Assembly: GCA_963556145.1 (NCBI GenBank) | Contig: OY744473.1 | Coordinates: 4,340,001 to 4,404,000, forward strand | Source of the DNA: Hygrocybe punicea | Lineage: Eukaryota; Basidiomycota; Agaricomycetes; Agaricales; Hygrophoraceae | Direction: 5' to 3' | DNA: 64,000 nucleotides | Shown here: positions 1 through 10,984 of the stretch, piece after piece | How positions within the stretch are numbered: the first letter of the stretch is position 1 | Layout of the letters: each line of letters opens with the position of its first letter | The notes under the pieces: generated by a model | Told to the model about the DNA's origin: nothing | What the model saw: the letters and a program-made list of their open reading frames with translations, nothing else | Database searches by the model: none | Program-made: the position numbers and the translations under genes

Positions 1-729
1 GAGCGAGTATGGCAGGTAACGGTGAGAACAGCATCAGCTACTAATGCAGCCAAGGAACTCGATGACGGATGGGGGCAGGATATCAGGTTGGGTAGTTGGC
101 TGAGCCAGAATGGTCTGTCTCGAAGCAGTGCGGCAGCATTGACAAGCTTGCCCAGACCGTGAGTTAGGATATTGGACTACGATGGGTGTAGACTACAGTG
201 CCAGACTACAGTGATTTTCGAAGGACCGGAATGTCCTTGGAGCCAACCTCGTCTCCTCTTCCCGTTTTCTTCTCTCACAACCCTTCGTTGCCCTCTCGGC
301 CTTCTCTTTCGTTTCCCTTCACCACTTCTCTCGCTCTCGCTCTCTCCCACGATCTCCCTGGCGCCACTCCTCCCAAGCACCCGCCGCTCCTGCCACAGGA
401 TCCGCCCCTCCCGTTCCCGACACCCTGCCTCCTGTCCCCACTCTGCCTTCTCTAGCACAGCATTGCTTGATCTAGAGACCCCCGCCGCTCCCTCCGCGTT
501 CGTGCTCCTTCCATCGACCTATCGCCCTCCCGCCCTGCGCAAAAACGCGCGCGAGAAGGCACGCCCGCCTCCTCTCCGGGGCGTCCCGCGGCTATGTCTC
601 TGCTCAAAACAACGGGACCCTGGTCCTTCTACTCCCCCTCCCGCCCCACTTGGTGGCTTCTCTGCTGATATCAAAACTCCCAGCAGACCGCGTAAATCTG
701 GTTTAGCGGAACCGTTCTGGTCCTCTCAG
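1..729. other. No supportable gene; pyrimidine-rich tract
   Basis: Open frames exist on both strands here, but none has a recognisable motif or a convincing exon structure. A CT-rich run at about 280-350 and the GC-rich stretch 350-600 look like promoter or 5' UTR sequence of the kind that precedes basidiomycete genes. An upstream exon of the fragment at 730-922 may lie here, but I could not join it with confidence. Confidence 0.4.
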
Positions 730-922
730 AGGAGCCCTTACTTTGGTTGTCGAGGATTTGGGTGACATTTCCTTGGTGCCTGTGGAATTCTTCCTCAAAT
801 CTATATTGCCTCCAGTGGACAAGGACATCTTGAAGCAGATCGAAAACCGCGTTAATTCAAAAAGCCCATATCAAAAGGAATCGGTGGAAGTACCTGCCGA
901 AAGTGCCAAAGGGGCGGGGTAA
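730..922 (+). CDS. Unrecognised terminal exon or gene fragment
   Basis: After a pyrimidine tract ending in CAG at 729, a frame of about 63 codons runs to a TAA at 920-922. It reads like real protein: an acidic hydrophobic start (motif VVEDLGDISLVPVEFF), then LPPVDKDILKQIENRV and a charged tail. No family is recognised. The upstream exon was not found, because the frame 5' of 730 hits a stop at about 704. It could be the last exon of a spliced gene or a relic. There is no ATG in the fragment. Confidence 0.3.
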
Positions 923-1479
923 GGCGGAAGCTACATCCTTCAACATGAAGGGGCGACAAAATATATTACAGCCATTGCGGAGGCAGCTTCTCCCCTCCTT
1001 GAACGCGAAACTGTTCTCACCTTCCAATATAAGCTTCATCGGAACGTTAATACGCATCACGTGACCTGAAACTCAAACACACCCCCTTCACACTTCAAAA
1101 GTGGCCTGTGTGATTACTTAGATGAGGATATATCGGAGCTTCGCGTTCCGCCACCCCCTTGACGTCTTGTCTGGTTCGTCGCACTGGCATCATGTTTGTA
1201 GTAACACCGTATGTAAGAATTGGACCCATCCAGAGGTCTAGGTCGCACAAGACCGGCTGTCTAAATGTAAACATCAAGCTTGAGAGCTTTGAGATTGAAC
1301 ACTACTAGTACAGGGGGGTCAATTCAATTTCACAAGCAATTCTCGATTCGGCATACTAGAGCCGACTGGTCGATCATAAACGGTAGACTGAGTACGAGTC
1401 ACAACATGGAGCAACCAAAGAGTTGATCCTCGAGAACGACGTCAACGTTTTTTCCACAAACAACTAGAAGCGATCCTTA

Positions 1480-1860
1480 CCCTGCTAGTAGATACCACAG
1501 TAAGCCTTGAAATCGGGAACCGCCATCGGCTCGCCACATTGTGGTTCAAAGAGCACAATGCTTGAAAGATCGTTGTCGAGAGACCAGTTAGACGCACGGG
1601 GGCCCCTCGGGTTCCGACCAAACATGACTCCAAAAACGAGGGCACACTGCGCAGAAGACATCAGGAACCGCTGACGCAAGAAAGGTGGGGGAAAAATAAC
1701 TGGTGCTCGAATATTATCATAAGCCCAGGTGGAAACTGCACCCTTCATTACGAATGCGAAGTCATTGCAATCAAATGACTCCGGTCGCCAAATTTTACTC
1801 TTCAAACATCGTTCCCAGATGGTTTTCAGTACTTGCTTTGGACAAACAATATATCTAGAC
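1480..1860 (-). CDS. Unrecognised open frame, possible 3' exons of the lectin gene
   Basis: On the minus strand a continuous frame of about 120 codons ends at a TAG near 1480. It has protein-like composition (many W, F, C and P; motifs WRPESFDCNDFAF and PRASNWSLDNDLSS). It lies just downstream of the lectin gene, whose last codons at 1918-1920 overlap a good donor (GTAAGT). It may therefore be one more exon of that gene, or a separate small gene. No domain is recognised, and the joining phase was not resolved. Confidence 0.3.
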
Positions 1861-1917
1861 GGTAACAGATAAAAAAGACGTCACCACGAACTGCTCAAAC
1901 GATGGCAACTGCTAGAC

Positions 1918-3914
1918 TTACATCTCATTGCTCATATAATGTTGGAACGGCTTGTTGACATATGGGCTCGCCTTGGTAAGTTGGTCAATCTCGATGCTGT
2001 TTCGACTTTGACGATGAAGCAACCAAAGATCACTAAAACCCGAACTTAAACCCCTAACTGGAGTCCCGTTGTTCCCGTCCTTAAGAACAAGGCCCGTACT
2101 TGCAGTAGTGAATCTATGACAGGTGAAGATCACGGGAAAAGCAAATGAAGCGAAAAATCGCCTACTGATGTCCCCAAATGCCACCGCCCATAATATCCCA
2201 TGTGTTCACGGACGTATTTCCCACCAACTTTCCCCCACTGAGGGTCATGTAGGTACCACTTCGCACATTCATAATTGTGTAGCCTTCGCCGTAGGGCTTA
2301 ATGAACCAATACTGGTTGAAAGCGGCATCGCCCGCAGAATAGGCAGCCCAGCCTTGAATTTGGGTGCCATTTTCAATTCTGCCATTTGACAGATCCAGGA
2401 CCGTACAGTGCATTGGATGCTGTATGATGTAGACGCCGGTCAGAATCCTATTGTTGGGTGGTCCAGATTGGGAATATGCCTGTGGTGCATTGGGCGCAGG
2501 CGATGTCGTAGGCCTGAGGCTACTAATGTCCGTCTCAAAAAGCCAGATCTGACCGTGTCCACCCTGAAGATGTGAGAGAAGCGGTATATAAGCTCCGAAC
2601 GTAGTTGCGGAAAATGAACACACTTTGTTTGGTTTGAGGATAAGATTCTACATGAATGCGGACAACGTTGCAATGTACTGGTCAGAGATGGACAGAAGTA
2701 TTCAGCAACAGAAGAGAATTTACCTCGTCATTGTCCACAGTGAGTGCAAGGCTCACTTCGGGACTAATGTTCGCCCTACCATCCTTGCAGACAGGTATGC
2801 CCGGCCTGTTGATAATGATGCTACAATGACGAAGGGTTCAATGACATGTACGAGATAAAGTAATGGAAGCTTACGAATAAGCAAACCCGCCAACACACTG
2901 AAGAGTCCATTGGAATTTCTTTGGTGAATCCACTGCAATTGGATCCATGCCAACCTTGTAGTATTTCAACCCCGACTGATGGGTTTGGGGCGTTGCGTTA
3001 AGGTAGTCTCCTTGTGGTGAAAGTCTAAACATGCAATTTCCATTTGGTTTCGGTTCGACCTCCCACTGATAATGTTAACATGGTGTCAGAACGACTGGTT
3101 CTCATAGTGACAAAATCTCTTCTCACAAGTTGCTGAAAGTCCGGGTTGCTGCCCAGAATTTGGGCAGACAATGTCGTCGAGTAGGTTAGAACCCGGCCGT
3201 TCAAACCCCGGAGTCGATAGTGACCTCGATCTAGGGTCGGCCAGACTTTGATGAGTTCCCAGAGGTCCCCGCCACCAGGGTTCTAAAAAAAGAGCGTCGT
3301 CAAGAATGACGCCGAAATCCAACACTCGAAGACACACCCTGTCAACAATTAACTGCGTCCACACACACAGTCAGATCCCCATATCGAAATGAGATAGCGG
3401 AGAACATACTTTACCGTCATTTGTAACTTGAAGATGAACGATTTCTTTTCCTTTCCCCCTCGATATCCTGTGTGCAAGAATGAACAGATTATAACGCGCA
3501 TTCATGAAGAGAAACCGACTTGAAATGCTCGGTGGTGGCAGTAGACGGAATGGTCCACATAAGATATTCCTCCGGGTTTTCCACATAAGTCACAGCAGCT
3601 TGATTGCCGTTCTGGGTCAAGTAGAATGCGAAACCGTCGTTTTCAGGAGCAGGCGGCGGAGAGTACACATTGACGATCCAGCACGGCTTCCCCTCTTTCT
3701 TTTTCAATGTCCACTATCACAGGATAACAGGTATCAGCAAATTTAAGAGCAAAAGTTGTGTAAAGAGAGAGACCTGTTGCTTGGTTTCGTCATCACCCTT
3801 GAACGGACGCATGGCAAGAGAGGCGCAAGGGTCTCCCTCTGTATCTTTGGAGATGTTGGCCAACCCAAGGAAGGTCGCAAACTCGACATTCTGGATGAGG
3901 TAGTATTGAGACAT
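1918..3914 (-). CDS. Ricin-B/beta-trefoil lectin-like protein (paralogue A)
   Basis: This multi-exon minus-strand gene starts at an ATG at 3914 (MSQYYLIQNVEFATFLGL). Exon 1 is 3914-3774 (phase 0), exon 2 is 3713-3520 and exon 3 begins at 3467. Later exons carry GGDLWELIKVWPTL (about 3275), WEVEPKPNGNCMFRL (about 3060-2875) and DGRANISPEVSLALTVDNDE (about 2780). Then comes an exon (about 2640-2160) with a ricin-B signature: GVYIIQHP, TVLDLSNG, NQYWFIKPYGEGYTIMN. The final exon (about 2117-1918) holds a second trefoil strand pair (STGLVLKDGNNGTPV) and stops at TAA. Beta-trefoil proteins of this type bind glycans; cytosolic or secreted use is unknown, and no signal peptide is seen. It is divergent from, and homologous exon by exon to, the gene at 4423. 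The donor at 1919 suggests it may continue. This is a lectin domain only: no catalytic A-chain is seen. Confidence 0.6.
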
Positions 3915-4422
3915 TGCACGGGCTCTGAGACGTATCTGCCGATATATATACTGGTAGTCGTTATCAAATTGTAATGTGAGTCGATGCAACAACTGACTCG
4001 GAATCTCGGATGCTTCCTTTATCAGAAGCAACGAGGCTTGAACAAAAGGTTTCGAATTCACCCCGCTTGTTGAACGTGCACCACTCAAAAGAGACACAGT
4101 GGTAGACTCGGACACGGGGTTTCCTGTACATGGCATTGGGGTTGGATATTGAAATTTAATAACATGAAAAACACAAACGATACCTCGATATATCTACGAT
4201 AGGGCCTCGTGATGACAGGAGGTGTTGAGGGTCATATCGATCTAGACTAGACACTTGACATCGATCGATTGTCCAGTGGAACGTGTAGGCTATATTCAGC
4301 ATGTGTACGTCGTGAACCATGCATCCTGTTCCATCTACTCGGGGAGTCTATTATCCTGGTGGCACAACTCGTGGTATAATTTGGCGCACCACAGTCCTTG
4401 GCCTTTCCATAGCTCTCTGACT
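3915..4422. promoter_or_regulatory. Divergent intergenic region between two lectin-like genes
   Basis: About 508 bp separates the start codons of the two head-to-head paralogues, so it must hold both promoters. The two ATG contexts sit at 3914 (minus) and 4423 (plus). I see no clear TATA box or palindromic operator. A shared bidirectional promoter is inferred from geometry only. Confidence 0.4.
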
Positions 4423-6466
4423 ATGTCGACACTCAAACCCGAAATGCACTACCGAATCCAGAACGTCGAGTACGCGACCTTTCTTGAGTTCTCCACGGAT
4501 TCGTCTCAGCCACCCGTCTTGCGTCCTAAGAAGGACAGCTGTCCGGTGGATAGCGCTAGACAACAGGCAATCACTTTGACCCTTGTTTTCATTCCGTTTT
4601 TCCAATTTGCTTCAGCGGATGTTCGTCCGAGTTGGCGAACGTATGGCTGATTACGTGATCAAGAATGTCTTTGTCTTTGCACCTTCGGAACAGGTCGATA
4701 CAACAGAAAGAAATTTGGTTGTTAACGAAAGCAACGTCAAGGCGGAGATCTGGACTGTCACGAACATGAAGTCTCGGAATGGGACAACTGTCTGGAAGTT
4801 TGTTCGTCTTACAAGCCGGTGCATGACACAACTTGTTCAACATATGCACAGCGTGGCCTACTCCGATGGCAAAAAGAAGTTCTTCCTGTCTGTCGTTCCA
4901 AATTGCACCGTATGTTTTCGGCTGTTCTCTTTGCTGGAGCGGTGATCTGGGTTAGCGAGTTCAAGTTCAAAGACTACTTCCGGCGCGGTCAGTCCCGAAA
5001 CCGTCTCGTCCTAAACTCATTTGTATTAAATTTTCTAACTTTTGTAGGCCTTAACCGACGACAAGAAGTGGAAGATTGTCGAAGTTTTGCCGACTTTACC
5101 CGTTGCTACGTACCGAATTTGGACCTTGAGTGGCCTAGTCCTCACTATGACGTCCGCCTCATCGGTGCACGGGAAAATTCTAGACAAGGGTTCGTGCGAT
5201 CAGTTGGTAAGAATAGATCATCCAGCCAGAAGACAGGTAGTCTGTCCTCAAACCACTTGACGATAACAGTGGGAGATCAAACCGAAAGTCAATGGCCTGC
5301 ATTGGATCAAAAACGTCGGGCAACAAGCCTTCCTCTTCGGTAAGCAAGACGACCAAAACGTGGACTTGAAGTTCGCAGCCACAGCAAATAATCTGCCCGA
5401 TTGGAAACTTGAGAGCGTTGCTTATTTGTGAATTTCGATGCTATTTGTAGTGAGATCGTCTTGTTGAACACATTTTGGTGGTAGAATTACACACCGCGGA
5501 AACGATAACGCAACTGAATATCCTCTTGCACTTGGCGTATTGGACAATGATCAGGTGATTGTTGTAAATTTCGCCATAGTCCGTTTATTGGCTGATCATG
5601 TAGGGTATAATTCTGCAGGTGGGCGTGAAAGCTGGCAAGGTTCGTTTCCATTTAATAGCACTGGAAATTCGGTGCTATGACCGATCACCAGGGCACATAC
5701 AACCAGATTTGCTTTATTGAGGCAGCCGACTTGAGCGAAGTCGCAGAGGAAAGAAAGAAGGCAGCAGAAGAGAGAAGGCTAGCTGAGGAGAAAAGGAGGG
5801 CGGAGGACCAGGCAGTGGAAGAGCAACGGAAGGTGGATGAACAGACAAAGGAAGAGAGGAGAAAAGCTGAGGAGAAAAAGAGGGCGGAGGACCAGGCAGC
5901 GGAAGAGCAACGGAAGGCGGATGAACAGACAAAGGAAGAGAGGAGAAAAGCTGAGGAGAAAAAGAAGCAAGAACCAGTATCTAGTAAGTGCGAGTTGACG
6001 TGGCGTCTGAATGTAGGACGATAGCGATGGATCGCATTCTGACCAGCACGGCGTTTTCTTTGTGCAATGCTAACCTACAATGTAACGCAGGTATCCTGGA
6101 AGACATAGCGTACAATATTAGGAATCGCTCAAGTAAACGACTCCTCGGCTTCTGGAGATTTTATCTCTTCGCCACAGGGTCAGAGTCCGCCAATAACGGA
6201 CGTATGCAGGTGCGTTTATGTCCTTCAGTCTTAACTTAAAGATTTTTCTGGTGCATGTCGTATAGTTCAAGTTTCAGCACCTGGGAAGCGGTAAAGTGGC
6301 CTTCACGAGCCTTGATTCAATCACAACTGGAGACTGGGTCGGTGCTAACTTGATGCCTTCTAAAATGAAGTGTGGTATGGAAACCGAGAGTGATCAGCTA
6401 GTTTTCGGATCTGCCGTGTCAAGTCCGACGCGGCATGGCATCAAGACCCGGGACACCATTCCTTAG
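4423..6466 (+). CDS. Beta-trefoil lectin-like protein with charged coiled coil (paralogue B)
   Basis: Start ATG is at 4423 (MSTLKPEMHYRIQNVEYATF). Exon 1 (4423-4566, 48 codons) ends at a GC donor; its position matches the GT donor of paralogue A. Exon 2 starts at 4616. Later exons carry LTDDKKWKIVEVLPTLPVA (about 5050), WEIKPKVNGLHWIKNV (about 5271) and, after an intron at about 5427-5484, RGNDNATEYPLALGVLDNDQ. All of these align with paralogue A. From about 5733 the protein changes into a coiled coil built from two nearly identical units of EEQRKxDEQTKEERRKAEEK (to about 5970). It then ends in another trefoil-like stretch (about 6090-6466) stopping at TAG 6464-6466. The last ~90 coding bases lie inside the inverted duplication 6376-6791. 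Likely a cytosolic glycan-binding protein; this function is inferred from the fold only. Confidence 0.6.
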
Positions 6467-6791
6467 TATTCTGAGTCACTCACTTTAAGAAAGTCTGTAA
6501 TTATTTTCTTTCAATCTTTGAAAACAAAATTGAAAAAAACTGGATACTAGTCTGAATGGTCCCTGCTATAAGCCATTTGACTCACACAAATGCTGAGTCC
6601 TAGAATGCATAACAAATGACTACAAAAGTCATAAGTAAATGAAAGAAATAATGAAAGGCATCTCGCTCACCTCAGCATTTACATGAGTCAAATGGCTTCA
6701 TTGTTATGGGACATCTTAGGGATGGCTCCAGCAAGTCAGACAACTATCAAGGGATCAGAGAGTAATGAGACTCAAGGATGAATTACAAACA
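6376..6791 (+). repeat. Left arm of 416-bp inverted duplication
   Basis: This arm is the reverse complement of 9215-9630. Paired coordinates sum to 16006 along the whole length, so there is no net indel; I counted only a handful of mismatches. It includes the last ~90 coding bases and 3' flank of the lectin-like gene, plus a small MITE-like element. The loop between the arms is 2.4 kb. Confidence 0.85.
6570..6698. mobile_element. 129-bp MITE-like element (copy 1)
   Basis: The element is bounded by near-perfect ~28-bp terminal inverted repeats beginning AAGCCATTTGACTCA on both ends, with two mismatches between the ends. The interior is AT-rich and non-coding. No convincing target duplication is visible. 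Because it sits inside the inverted duplication, a second copy lies at 9308-9436. Confidence 0.6.
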
Positions 6792-6929
6792 GAAGAGAAA
6801 ACAGAAATTTCAATAGTACAAGAGTAGACAACTGAGGGATGAGAACCAGACTAATTCTAATGAATCACATACTGACTATAGCCTTTTATACATCAAGGAC
6901 TCAAGGATGGGCTTCTTGGTTTCCTGTGG

Positions 6930-7184
6930 TGTAGAGATTGATATCTCTGTGAACTCTGATCTCTCTTACTTTCCCTTCGTCTCCCTTCCTTTCATCTCCC
7001 TTCACATTCCCTCCACTCCATTATTCACCATTTTCTCAGTACACTCTTGATAGATACTATATAGGTATATAGTGTTATGTGTACATACATACAAACAAGT
7101 TGAGTTTGGGTTCTGACAGTCTGACCCCATCAACAAGGACTTGCACCCCCTGAATCTGTGCCTACAAAGGCCACATTCACCACA
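6930..7184. mobile_element. Solo LTR, diverged relative of the 241-bp LTR at 50281
   Basis: The sequence starts TGTAGAGAT and ends CACCACA, like the LTRs at 50281-50521 and 56239-56479. It shares long blocks with them, for example GTGTACATACATACAAACAA and GCCTACAAAGGCCACATTC. It is 255 bp and clearly diverged. Flanking 4-mers do not match (GTGG and GCAG), so the insertion is old or rearranged. No internal element sequence adjoins it. Confidence 0.65.
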
Positions 7185-9214
7185 GCAGTAACCATCCATT
7201 GTATTGAATATACAAGCTGGACTCCATTCATTTACCTTTACTATATAATTATTCACTCCTAGTCACAGATTCCTTATATGGACATCTCAGTATGGTTTAC
7301 CACAACATAATGAGATGTACATGATATTCCTTCATCTACTTTCATAATATATACTTACATATTCTCTAGCTTATTCTTTAGATCTTATTCTTTCCTTAGC
7401 TGTTTTATCAGTCAGAACTGACGAAGGTTAGTGAGCCGGAGCGGAAATGGTCTTGGCGGGACGACGGGTTGAAGAACGCGGTGTGACGGCGAGTTCTGTT
7501 GTAGACCCGGAATAGGAATCTATGGAAAGGGTGATCAGCTAAGAAGTGATCAGAGGAGTAAAGTGTTTCTATGTAGTCTAGTCAATCCAACCCGAATCCA
7601 GGGGTTCTGGACTCAGAGGGAGAGTATGGGGAAAGGACTATGAGCGGTGTAGACGATACGAAGAGCGGACTCAGAAATAGAACTGAAGCGGGATAATAAG
7701 ATGTAATATGATGGGATGTAATACGATATGGTTGTAGTATAAGGGTACATCTTTTATACTACTGGGAGTGATCCTGTGCTGTAGTAACTATGTACTACAA
7801 CCGAAGGCTGTAACTGATAGGGGTGGAGTGGAGCAGAGTATAGGAGGAATGGTGCTATGTACTAAGTAACGGGAAACAAAGATATATCATATGTAACTAT
7901 ATACGTAGTGATTCCGGGTACACTGCATCTTGAGTATGAACGATTCCGGAGGGGGATCCGGAGTGGAATCGATGGAGAGGACCGGAATCAACGATACATG
8001 AATGGGAATGGACGGGGACGATGTGGGATATGAAGAGGATTCAGGTCCAGACGGCCCGGAGCCTCTACAGTGGGCTGGTGTTCACGCGAAGGTGGAAACG
8101 AGCATGTGTATTGTGAGTACCGAATGTACTACATGTAACATAGAATGGTATCGTACCTGGTGTTCATGCGAAGGTGGAAACGAGCGTGAACACAAACTAC
8201 ACTAGTGAATAGATTATAAAGGAGTGGGAGCTGATGCAATATACAACTAATATATGGAAAAGGAGGTATATTGGAAATGAATTGTAAGGGGGTACGTGCC
8301 TATGATATGAATTGCCCCTTTCGTCAAGAACCCTGCCTCCAATACATTGCTATGCATACAGACATTCACATTGGGGTCATGTGGTAATGGGATGTCATGT
8401 TGTTATTGTTCTCTGTTGATGTGGTTTCAGTGTTGTTGGGGTCTTTGGGGGTTACCATTTGAACAACCTCCTGTTCTTCAGCCCTGAGCCTTGCTGCATT
8501 ATGCATGACTCTCATGTTTTGGTGTACAAGTGTGGCTGTTGCACAGTGATATGACTTATTCCATAGCAAATACTTCAGGCTTCAGCATAAGCTTGTGATT
8601 CCAATGCTTGCCATTGCTTGCAATGTCCCAGGTTGCTCTACAGCCTTCTATCTTCCTGCACCCCTCCTAGTTCAATGTTGTAAGGGAAGTTGTATACGAG
8701 CATATCATATTATCCAATATCTTCCATGATCTAGTTAGGTAACAAAAGTTGGCTTCACAATGAGCAAAAGAGTTAACATATATATACCCTTTTATCAAAG
8801 CCTCTCAATTGTTGGGATCAGGGTAGTGATGGTCTGGTTCAGGCAAGGAGGGAATTCTGTGAACCTCCCTGTTATAGCTGCATTGTTTTTATTATCATTG
8901 TCTTGGAATGCTACTGCAATAATGTAAAATTCCAATCCATGTAAAGTTGAAGTTCAGCCTAGGAAGAAATGTTGTCTCATTTGGTTATCTTGCTCCAAAT
9001 ATTTGCACTGACTGTCCAAACACTTGTCCAGTATCATTCATGTTTACTGTGCTTTTGACACATCTACTAGGCCGGCACCTATGAGACTCCATTCATTCAC
9101 AGTGAATGTGGACACAATACAAGTTATCAAGGGGTTGAGCCCTTGGCACAACAGCAATGTGGTATTGATTGAATTGTGCAGAGCAGCAGGAAATAAAGAA
9201 AATTAATAAATTAG
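7185..9214. other. Loop of the inverted duplication, no gene seen
   Basis: No convincing coding sequence. A ~30-bp direct repeat (core GCGAAGGTGGAAACGAGC) occurs near 8078 and 8158. The region 7400-8300 has purine-rich, low-complexity-like sequence resembling LTR-retrotransposon leader or LTR sequence, but no paired terminal repeat could be found. Confidence 0.4.
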
Positions 9215-9630
9215 TGCTTGTAATTCATCCTTGCATCTCATTACTCTCTGATCACTTGATAGTTGTCTGACTTGCTGGAGCCATCCCTAAGATGTCCCAT
9301 AACAATGAAGCCATTTGACTCATGTAAATGCTGAGGTGAGCGAGATGCCTTTCATTATTTCTTTCATTTACTTATGACTTTTGTAGTCATTTGTTATGCA
9401 TTCTAGGACTCAGCATTTGTGTGAGTCAAATGGCTTATAGCAGGGACCATTCAGACTAGTATCCAGTTTTTTTCAATTTTGTCTTCAAAGATTGAAAGAA
9501 AATAATTACAGACTTTCTTAAAGTGAGTGACTCAGAATACTAAGGAATGGTGTCCCGGGTCTTGATGCCATGCCGCGTCGGACTTGACACGGCAGATCCG
9601 AAAACTAGCTGATCACTCTCGGTTTCCATA
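9215..9630 (-). repeat. Right arm of 416-bp inverted duplication
   Basis: This is the reverse complement of 6376-6791. It carries an orphan copy of the 3' end of the lectin-like gene (antisense, about 9541-9630), with the TAG and CDS end intact but no upstream coding sequence. Homology stops abruptly after 9630. Confidence 0.85.
9308..9436. mobile_element. 129-bp MITE-like element (copy 2, inverted)
   Basis: This mirror copy of 6570-6698 was carried by the inverted duplication rather than inserted independently, because the surrounding sequence is also mirrored without indels. Confidence 0.55.
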
Positions 9631-10984
9631 TGTGGCTTTGACATGCGGCCTGTACCAAATCAACCGAACTGTTACTTGTACGTCACCGCCATTTGTACTT
9701 CCGTTTATGCTAACCTCGATTCACAGCATCATTCTTCTAAGTAGCGGCCAGGTTTTGGGTGATAAATCACGCGATTATCATATCTTGGTATGTAACTTGA
9801 GATATGAGACCATATTTGTTGTGATTGTCAGAAATTGGCCGATGACAATTCCGACGAGACACAGATTTGGGAAGGACCCCGGCTTATCTGTACTAAGGAT
9901 AGATCCCGGATCCGGACAAAAAGATTGGTATTCGGTCAAAATGTCAGATTTTCATCCAGACATGGGCAGGCAAAATCGTGTGAAGGTCAGACATTTTGTC
10001 CAGACATGGCTCCCAAATTTCAGAAATGTCAGATCCATATCCGGACATGGTCAACATGCCGAGTGTCGGCAGACCATATGTATACTAGTGTAGATTGCAA
10101 TATTACAATGGAAAAAATTGCTACCTCTAGAGATCCTCAGGCTTCCGGTCTCAGATATGTCTCACACAGTCCTCGATATTGATCCCGACACTATGCCAGA
10201 ACGTACCAACTTACGTTTCCAATGAATTCAGCCGCAACAAGTAATTTCTCCCCCCCTCATGACGCAGACTGGGATTGAACTGGGCGAAAAAGATGCTGAC
10301 GTCTTCAAGGCATTGCAGAAGTATCAAATGCCATTGGCCAAAGTGCTCAAAGAGTTTCAGAAGCGTAGTGGGAGGCAGGAGGATGATGAGATGGACTAGT
10401 ATTTTCTATAGATGCCTCGTGGCATTGAGAATTTTTTTAATAGTTTTTGCCATGTCAGATCCATCATCCAGACAAATTTTTGGCATTTAAGTAAGCCAGA
10501 TCCCTCATCCAGACACGAAGTGCCCTCTGGGCAAAAAAATCGCCCGGACATATTTTTTGAATTTGGGCCGAAATCGGATCTAACATTTATAGGGATAAGC
10601 CGGGGTCCTATTTGGGAGCTTATACCCAAAGGCCGGTGCGAATATTCGGGTGTTGTATTTCAGTGCCATCTCTTAATTTCTGAATGGATTACCTTGCTCA
10701 AGTTTTTCAACGCTGTTGCATTATGAGATGAATGTGCCGTTAAACCAAAGGTCATCATGTTGTGAAGTTAAATATGTCGATCGTGCGGATAAATGAGATC
10801 GCATGTACCTTTAAGCTTCGAAGGACTCATGAAACGCAGACTGGACAGCTGTCTGGATCATCGAGCGTGGTGTTGCCAGGTTAAAGACAGCGGACCGCTC
10901 GGACCGGACCTAAAATTAACCGTTCCAGACAAAAACAACTCCTGGGCACACCATCACATTGAACATCGAAACCATGCACTGCGA
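9631..10984. other. Region with dispersed GTCAGAT...CCAGACATGG motifs
   Basis: No complete gene. A short motif of the form GTCAGATcc(n)atCCAGACATgg occurs at least six times in two clusters (about 9895-10060 and 10444-10560), spaced about 40-50 bp. The remainder shows nothing I can support apart from the small ORF at 10259-10399. Confidence 0.35.
10259..10399 (+). pseudogene. Short charged ORF or gene tail
   Basis: A 47-codon frame runs from ATG 10259 to TAG 10399 with a strongly protein-like sequence (DADVFKALQKYQMPLAKVL, then EFQKRSGRQEDDEMD). It looks like the C-terminus of a larger protein whose upstream part is absent, lying between the two motif clusters. No family is recognised. Confidence 0.3.

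Noticed and set aside
172..765. 197-codon plus-strand frame
   Set aside because: Low-complexity CT-rich translation with no exon logic; the real exon-like sequence (730-922) is in another frame.
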